In this document: piece after piece, positions 57,266 through 64,000 of the stretch
Numbering within the stretch: position 1 is the stretch's first letter
How the letters are laid out: each line of letters begins with the position of its first letter
Assembly (NCBI RefSeq): GCF_013348745.1
Contig: NZ_CP054666.1
Location: 558,001-622,000 of the forward strand
DNA length: 64,000 nt
From: Mycoplasma sp. OR1901
Lineage (GTDB): Bacteria > Bacillota_I > Bacilli_A > Mycoplasmatales > Metamycoplasmataceae
Reading direction: 5' to 3'
The notes under the pieces: model-generated
Told to the model about the DNA's origin: nothing
The model's input: only the letters and a program-made list of their open reading frames with translations
Databases searched by the model: none
Program-made: the position numbers and the translations under genes

Positions 57266-58577
57266 CAACTTGCTCCTGGTTCTTTTCTTCTAATTCTCTT
57301 AATTTAATTACTTCTGCGTTATATAATTCTGTTTTATTGTATTCATCTAGATATTCTTCTTGGCTAACAAAATAGTTTTTACCATAGATTTTCTCTAAAC
57401 GATTGAAATATCTTTTTCAAAGATTTTCAATAATTTTATGTGGACGATAATGTGGTGCTTGTTTATCAAGTAAACTTGATTTTACATAGTGAGTTTTTGA
57501 TACATAGTAAAAATCTGATTCTTCTTCTAAATCTTTACCTAAGGCATAATCATTACGTATTGCGAAAGCGTCACCTTGAATATCATTAAGTGATGAAGGA
57601 ACAGCTCCTTTAATAACGCTTAATCTTTCATCATTGTTATAATCAGGCATTGATGAAATTAAACCTCAAGTATATGGATGTTGTGGGTGCATTAAAATTT
57701 CTTCACGTGTACCTGATTCAATAATTTGACCAGCATACATAATATTAATAAATTCAGAAATAGATGCAACAACTCCTAAGTCGTGAGTAATAAATACAAT
57801 CGCAATTTTAAATTGTTCTTGTAATTCTCTAATTATATCTAGCACTAAGGCTTGAACTGTAGGGTCAAGAGCGGTTGTAGGCTCATCCATAACTAAAATT
57901 TTTGGTTTTAAACTAACAATTGCGGCAATAGCAATACGTTGAATCATACCTCCAGAAAGTTCATGTGGATATAATTGCATTACTTTTTCTGGGTTATTAA
58001 TTTTAGCTAATTTAAGATATTTAATTGCTTCTTGAACAGCTTCTTTTTTAGTTTTAGTAATTCCATTAATCATCATACCTTCAGTAATTTGTTTACCAAC
58101 TTTCATGGTTGGATCTAAAATTGACATCGGGTTTTGGAATACTGCAGATACAACTCTACCTCTAAGTTTTGATTTTTCTCAGTTAAATAAGTTGAAATTA
58201 TGAACTTCTAAGCCATATAATTTAACTGAACCAGATTCGATGATTGAATTATTACCAGTTAAACCGTATAACAGAGATGTTATAACTGATTTACCTGAAC
58301 CAGATTCACCAATAATAGCGTGAATTTTACCTTCATAAACTTTAAGAGATGGACCTCTTAAAACTAAGTTTTTCTCACTTGGATTAGCTGGATTTTTAAA
58401 TGTTAAATAGATATCTTCAATTTCAGCAGCAACTTTTAGATCTTGGTCTAAAACATGTTCTGTTTTTGCGTTATCTATGTATTTTTGAAATTCTAATGTT
58501 GTGTTTTGTTTTTTGAATGTAAATAAACGTTTTAATTTATTATAAATATTTGTTCAAAAGTCAACAACACCTCTAAT
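57258..58577 (-). CDS. oppD: Oligopeptide ABC transporter ATP-binding protein OppD (start codon unresolved)
   Basis: An ATPase subunit of about 440 residues. Walker A is GESGSGKS, the Q-loop FQNPMSILDP, the signature LSGGMIQR, Walker B ILVMDEPTTALD, and ITHDLG follows. The C-terminal HPQHPYTWGL and dimer region are complete. There is no ATG, GTG or TTG in frame before the Walker A motif. The open frame extends upstream only to a TAG at 58608-58610. I place a provisional start at an ATT (58577). The likelier explanation is that the EP-rich frame upstream (58585-59157) is its true N-terminus: removing one A from the A8 run at 58588-58595 joins the two frames. Confidence 0.85.
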
Positions 58578-58584
58578 GAATGTT

Positions 58585-59157
58585 TTATTTTTTTTCTTTT
58601 TTAACTTCTAGTAAGTCTTTTTTGTGTGGCTTAGCTAATTTTTGAATAACTTTTGGATAAAGTCTTGTGTATGGTGCTTTATTTAATTCTAAGTTTGAAC
58701 TTAAATTTGTAACCATTGTTTCTGAATAATATTGAACTTTTTCTTTATAGGTTAGTTCTTTTCAGTTTGCAACATCTATTTTTTTAACTTCTTCAACAAC
58801 AGTTGCTTGCGGTTCTTCCACAATTTCTTCTTTTATTTCTTCAACTACTGGAGTTGGTTCTTCAAGAATCTCTTCTTTAATTTCTTCGACAACGATTGGT
58901 TGTGGTTCTTCAATAACCGGAATTGTTTCTTCTTCAACTTCTTCGATAGGTATAATTTCTTCAATTATCTGTTCTTCAACAACTTCTTCTTTTACTTCTA
59001 CATCGGCATAAACCGGAACTTCCACTTCATATTGTTCTGTTTCAGTTACATATTCAACTACATCTTCGTATTCTCTAATATAAGTATACTCAAGTTCTTT
59101 TTTAACTTTTTTAGCTTTAATTTTAGGTTTTTTGAATTTTTTTGATTTAACTTTCAT
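58585..59157 (-). CDS. Glu/Pro/Val-rich segment, probable N-terminal extension of OppD
   Basis: A 190-residue basic-then-acidic protein. Residues 1-20 are very Lys-rich (KSKKFKKPKIKAKKVKK). Residues about 40-125 are an acidic repeat region with recurring VVEEIKEEI-EEP units. The tail (YKEKVQYYSETMVTNLSSN) returns to a normal helical composition, and it ends in KKEKK and TAA. AGGAAA precedes the ATG, six bases after oppC. It is not a known Opp component. The last codons lie in an A-rich stretch (A6-G-A8), and the oppD frame, one base apart, continues without a start codon. It therefore probably forms one polypeptide with OppD after a one-base slip. Confidence 0.65.
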
Positions 59158-59163
59158 ATTTTC

Positions 59164-60141
59164 CTATCTTTGTCTTAATAATGAATCTTGCACACTTGCT
59201 GATATTAATTGAATTGATGTTGTAAGTAAAACTAGCATTGTTGACGGTATTAGAACATATCTTGGATATGCTGTAAAGACTTTAGAACCTTCAGAAATTA
59301 AGTTTCCTAATGTTGGTATATCGATACTTAAACCAATGAAGGCAAGGGATGTTTCACTTAGAATAACACCTGGTATATGGAATACTATTTCTGTTACTAA
59401 AAGCGGAACTACAACTGGTAAGTAATTAAGTAATATTTTATAAGTTGGTGTACCTAAAATACTTGAAGCGGCAACTCATTCAAAGTTTTTTGCTCTTAAT
59501 ACTTGCGATCTCATTTGGTTAGCAATACCAGTTCATGAAGTAAAGGTGAGGGCGAAAACTATAACTCAGAAAGTTGGTTTTCACACAATTGTAATAACGA
59601 TTAATATAATAATGGACGGAACGTTTGAAATAATTTTGATTATATAGGTCATAATAGTGTCAAATAATTTAAAATGACCCATTGTAATACCGATTAATAA
59701 ACCAATAGCAACCTGAATAATTGTGGTTACTAACGCAAGAGCAAGAGAATATCTTAACCCTCATCATAGACGTCCAAATAAATCACGTCCTAAGTAATCT
59801 GTTCCAAAAATTGAACCGTTTTCAAAGAAGTTTTCATATTTATTATCAATGTTTAATGTTTCAGGATTTTTAGTGAAGAAAGGTATTATAAGTGAACTAA
59901 TAACTATTGTTAAAAATAATATTAGCCCAAAAACACCTGCATAACTTCTAGAGTATCTGTAAAATAATTCAGATCATTTGTTTTGTTGTTTTTTAATGTT
60001 TTTTGATTCATGGTACTCAAGTAAATTACCAATTAATTCTCATTTTTTATAGTTTAGTGGTTGGATAAAACGATTTGGCGCTAAATCTCTACCATGCTCG
60101 TTGTTTGGCGATGTATGTTGTTTTTTTGTTTTAAAAATCAT
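59164..60141 (-). CDS. oppC: Oligopeptide ABC transporter permease OppC
   Basis: A 325-residue permease. A hydrophilic N-terminus (about 70 residues) is followed by six predicted membrane segments. FGTDYLGRDLFGRLWWGLRY is the typical OppC/DppC motif. The EAA-like loop is in the second half (WVAASSILGTPTYKILLNYL). AGGA precedes the ATG. The gene lies seven bases after oppB. Trp codons are TGA. Confidence 0.92.
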
Positions 60142-60148
60142 TTTAGTC

Positions 60149-61228
60149 CTACTTTCTTCTTCTTACACGTGGGTCAATTAATTTGTATAGAGCATCACGA
60201 GTTGTATATGAGAGAATTGTTAATAATGAGAATATTGTTACCATGAATAAGATAATATTGTAATCTTTTGAGGTAATTGCATTAAGTAATAAACCACCAG
60301 AACCTGTAATAAAGAAGATTTGTTCTACGAACAAACTACCAATGAAGCTACCAAAGATAACTACCGGGAAGAATGTTGCGATTGGGAATAATGATGGTTT
60401 TAATGCGTGTGTTCAAACGAATCTAGATTTTGATAATCCTTTTAGATAACAAAATTTAGCATGTTGTGAGTTTAACTCACGATTTAATTCAGTTCTAATA
60501 TATTTAATATAAACAATAATAGAACCTAAAGATAAAGCTAAACCAGGTAGTATATATGTCGTAATATCTGTATGCACAAATAAATAAGGTATATTAATAA
60601 TACGACCTAGTAATAATAATCATAGCGCAAATACTAATGATGGAATTGATGAGAAAATTGAAACAACAACTGTGGCAATATGGTCAGGTAATTTATCTGG
60701 ATTCATTCCAACATAAACACCAATTGGAATACCAATTATTAGTGTTAATGCAACTGAGAAAATCCCAATTAAGAATGATTTATAGAATCTGACTCAAACA
60801 AAATCATTAATATTTTGTCCTGGAAAGACCGAGTAAGAAATTCCGAAATCACCATGTAATAAGTTTTGTAAGTAGATTAGATACCTTTGGAATAAAGGTT
60901 TATCTAATCCATATTGTGCTTCAATAGCTTTTTTAGACGCTTCATCTAGTCCAGAAGTTAATGTAGTAGATCCTGGTATTGAGTTAATTAAGAAGAATGT
61001 AATTGTAACAACTATTCAAGCAATAGTAAAAAACTCAAAAGACATAATAAATAGTCTTCTTAATGATCTAACTAATCTTGATTGTGTGTTAAATACTTCG
61101 TTTAAAAGCGACGTTTTAGGTTTAATTTTGTTTGCAAAATCGACAAATGAATTATTATTAACTAATTTTTTATCTTTGAAATTTAATTCATTTTCGTTTA
61201 CAAAGTTATTTGTATTTTTTATTTTCAT
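60149..61228 (-). CDS. oppB: Oligopeptide ABC transporter permease OppB
   Basis: A 359-residue permease. A hydrophilic N-terminal extension of about 60 residues precedes the first membrane segment (FEFFTIAWIVVTITFFLINSIPG). The binding-protein-dependent transport (EAA) loop is around FCYLKGLSKSRFVWTHALK. The C-terminus ends TRDALYKLIDPRVRRRK, typical of OppB/DppB. AGGAG lies before the ATG. It sits ten bases after oppA. Confidence 0.92.
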
Positions 61229-61238
61229 CTATTTTCTC

Positions 61239-64000
61239 CTATTTAATTATTGTTGGTAAGTTAGCAGCAGGTGGATTAAGCACATCATAAGCATATTGTA
61301 ATGAATATGAGTATAAACCACTTACACCATTAACTCTTGTTACTTCTCAATATGTATCTACTTCCATAAGCGGAATAACCGGCGCTGTTTCACGTACTAT
61401 TTTTTCAAAACCAGCAATTACTGCAAAAGCAATAACTTCGGTTCATCCTTCTTCTTTTTCTTTATCAGTAAACTGACTTGTAAAGAATCTTAAATAACGT
61501 TGTGTATAGTCATTTAAACTTTCGTTATTATACATAACTGAAAGATCTACTATTTTTTCTCAAACATTTGGACCTTTAGGTTTGTTTGGAGCTTCTTCTC
61601 CACCTAAAATTCTTAATCTTTGTTTAAGATCTTCAATTTTTGCTTTATCTGCTTCATTTTTAATTACTAAATTATTGTTTTCGTCTCTAGAGTAACCTAA
61701 ATCTTTAAAGTAGTCATTGTAAATTCAACTTCCTACTGGGTTATTTCTAAATCCTGTTGTTTTTTGTTGTTTTGAATTAATTTCATCTGGTTTTAAGAAA
61801 ACTCTTATATATGAATAAATATCACTTCCGAATGTATCGAAGTTACGATAAATTAAATCAAATTTACCTGTGGTTCTTCAATCTTCATAAACGTTTTCTG
61901 GTAAGTTTTTGATATCAATTTCAATAAAATCACCAAAGGCTTTTTGCATAAAGTCTTTAAGAGCTAAACCAGCATTTTTTTGTTCATCTGTTGAGTTTGA
62001 AATAAATTTTAAAGTAACATGGTTTAGACCTGGATGTTTTTCTTTAAATTTATTAAGATAAGCTCTAGCCACATCTAAATGGTATCCCTTATCAGTTCTA
62101 TCAACAGTTTCGAATTTCATTGCTTTTGATATATGATCAATGTGAGTATAATTTTGAACAGGTATTGGAATACCTCATTCGTTTGTTTCAGCTTTTTCTT
62201 GTGCTTTTTTAAACACATTTTGATTTAAATAATTAGATGAATCTTTTTTATCTTCTGGGTATTTACCGTATTTAGCAAACATATAATCATGTTCAAAACC
62301 TGCTTCAACCGCATCACCAAAACTTGATGAGGCTTGACCAAATGCAGTTCATGTTATAACTGGAAATGAAGTGTTTCATCCAACGATATTTAACATCTCA
62401 TTTCTATCAATTGCATAATAAATAGCATTTCTTAAATCTTGATCATTAACAAAAGAATCTTTATTAGTTTCTTTGTCTAAGTTAAATCCTAGAGCAATAG
62501 TTCCGAATCCATTTGATTTATTCATATATTTTCTAGTATTTAAATCTGATCAATATTGTCATTGAAGCACTGATGGAATTCTTGTTGCAGAAATGTATCC
62601 ATCTTCAAACATAGCTGAATTTATGTTTGGCTCATTTGAAAAGAATATTTTAATTCTATTACTTATAGTTTTAGATGCTGAATAATATTGATTATTTTTT
62701 GTTAATAAAACATAACCTTGTGGACCTAAAACTAAATCATCAATGTTGAATGGACCATTTGTTAAAAAGTTTTCTTTTTTAAGTCCAAATTCTTTAATCC
62801 CACCAATAGATTCTATAAATAATCTATTAACAGGTATTAATTCACCTTCTAAATCACGATAAGCACTATTAATACTTGAAGGTTCATATTCATCATAACC
62901 AATTCTTAAAGTGTATTCATCAAGTCCTAAAAGTCTATTTTTAAAGTATTTTTTAGGTTCTAATTTTGTAATAAAATCGTTGTTAACGGTTGTTTGTCCG
63001 TTCGAAACTAAATTTTTGTATATTTTGTTAATTTTTTCAATATATTCTTCTTTAGTTTCTTCACTGTATTTTAAGTCTCCCATTTTATGTTTTAAACTTC
63101 TAGATTCTCTTAATAATGCTTTAAAATCATCTGATACAGTTTGTTTTGGGTCGAAATATAAGTATTTTCTAATTCTTTTAGGAAGTCTTTGTGGTATTGA
63201 TTCTAACTCTTTTTCTGTGTGAAGTTTTAATGAGTACTCTGGGTTAGGTAGCATCACTAAAGTTTCTTCAGCTTCAAAATCAAAATCAGGTGAATAAGGT
63301 ATAGCACTTAAAATTGTTTTATTATCATAATTTCAGTACATTCTACCTGAATATAATCCTAATGCTAATGCGTTATTTTTAATTTTTAACACATCTTCTT
63401 CATCACCTATATTTTGTGACCCTCAAGGTTGATATTCAGGATTGAATACATCATATTCTCATTTACCATTTACATTTACCACTGGTGGGTAGGCAAATGG
63501 GTTTTTAAATGCAACATTATGTTTTTGAATGTATTCTTGTTGAGCTTGCATTAGCTCATTTGCATTTTTAAATTTACGTTGTAATGTTGAAGTAATTCTT
63601 TGTGAACCGGTTTCTAAATCTAAAATGTAGTGAATTCCGTCAATGTAATCATCAGCCGTTACCGAATCACCATTACTTCATTTACTTTGACCATCATTTA
63701 AAAATATGTTTGATGTTAAAAATTTATTATTTGTAGTAATAATTGAATTTACTGCATAATATTCAGTTTGGTCAGTATTTAATGTTCCTGGTGCAGATCC
63801 AAAATTATCTAAAGAATAAAACATTCCTGAATTTTCCGGATTTGGATTTTCTTTTAAAAACGAATCTACTGTACCGTCTTCAGATTGATGTAAACCTCAA
63901 TTCATTCTTGGTATATTAGCAATTCTTTTAATCGCTTCGTTAGGTCCTGATTTAATTGGTGACTCTACCAATGAAGGTAATATTTTATTTACAGAAGGAT
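61239..64000 (-). CDS. oppA: Oligopeptide-binding protein OppA (5' end beyond window)
   Basis: The C-terminal 920 or so residues of a large extracytoplasmic solute-binding protein (SBP_bac_5 family). Family features include KWSNGDSVTADDYIDGI, GPFNIDDLVLGPQGYVLL and LRNAIYYAIDRNEML. The size exceeds ordinary OppA (about 550 residues), as in other mycoplasma OppA/P100 lipoproteins. The N-terminus, with any lipobox or ATP-binding motif, lies past the right edge. First gene of the visible opp operon on the minus strand. Confidence 0.9.

Noticed and set aside
58580-58600. Classical -1 programmed frameshift at the A8 run before oppD
   Set aside because: The -1 frame runs quickly into a TAA and does not join oppD. 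Only a +1 shift or the loss of one A does.
58807-59145. A rightward Phe/Asn-rich frame
   Set aside because: Antisense shadow of the Glu/Lys repeats in the EP-rich segment upstream of oppD.

Overview
The window is a 64 kb piece of a mycoplasma chromosome. It is very AT-rich. Nearly every long gene reads TGA as tryptophan, for example at conserved Trp positions in trmB, glyA, pheS and the opp genes. Genes are tightly packed, with overlapping ends and many hairpin-plus-T terminators. The gene content (opp operon, DUF31 peptidases, lipoproteins with Cys lipoboxes, Lipoprotein_17-like repeats) fits the hominis/bovis/synoviae side of the Mollicutes (Mycoplasmopsis or Metamycoplasma). I cannot name the species. 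I saw no rRNA, tRNA, transposase or CRISPR array.

Layout. 1-2.2 kb: a Cof-type HAD hydrolase (cut by the left edge) and a MATE transporter. 2.3-4.6 kb: a Ser-rich lipoprotein whose reading frame breaks just before an exonuclease/endonuclease/phosphatase (EEP) nuclease module; that module has its catalytic motifs in circularly permuted order. 4.7-8.7 kb: an operon with a small membrane protein, cdaA, mgtE, two unknown genes and pgsA. 8.7-16.6 kb: housekeeping genes trmB (leftward), then rarA, pheS-ung-pheT, glyA and lemA. 16.8-36.9 kb: an accessory surface-protease island with three DUF31 serine peptidases (2010, 747 and 1796 residues) interleaved with two related large surface proteins, SurfA (1175 residues, 246-bp repeats) and LipoB (905 residues). 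37.2-38.6 kb: lpdA. 38.9-45.2 kb: two paralogous, unrecognised membrane-anchored proteins of almost 1000 residues; each is preceded by a poly(A) tract at the same distance from a -10-like box. 45.3-48.1 kb: acpS-plsC-scpA-scpB and ptsH. 48.2-55.8 kb: two more DUF31 lipoproteins on either side of an unknown gene. 55.9-64 kb: the oligopeptide ABC transporter operon oppA-B-C-(EP-rich)-D-F, in which oppD has no normal start codon and appears to be separated from the EP-rich segment by a one-base slip in an A8 run.

How it fits together. The window combines core metabolism (lipid, tRNA charging, one-carbon, peptide import) with a large cell-surface arsenal. All five DUF31 proteins keep an apparent His/Asp/Ser triad and carry either a lipobox or an N-terminal membrane anchor, so they probably act outside the cell. 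Two of them are paired with homologous surface proteins, which suggests a capture-and-cleave arrangement analogous to, but different from, the known MIB-MIP immunoglobulin system. Peptides released by such proteases, and nucleotides released by the surface nuclease, could feed the Opp system and salvage pathways. Poly(A) tracts, in-gene repeats and homopolymer-linked frame breaks suggest that several surface functions vary in expression or size.
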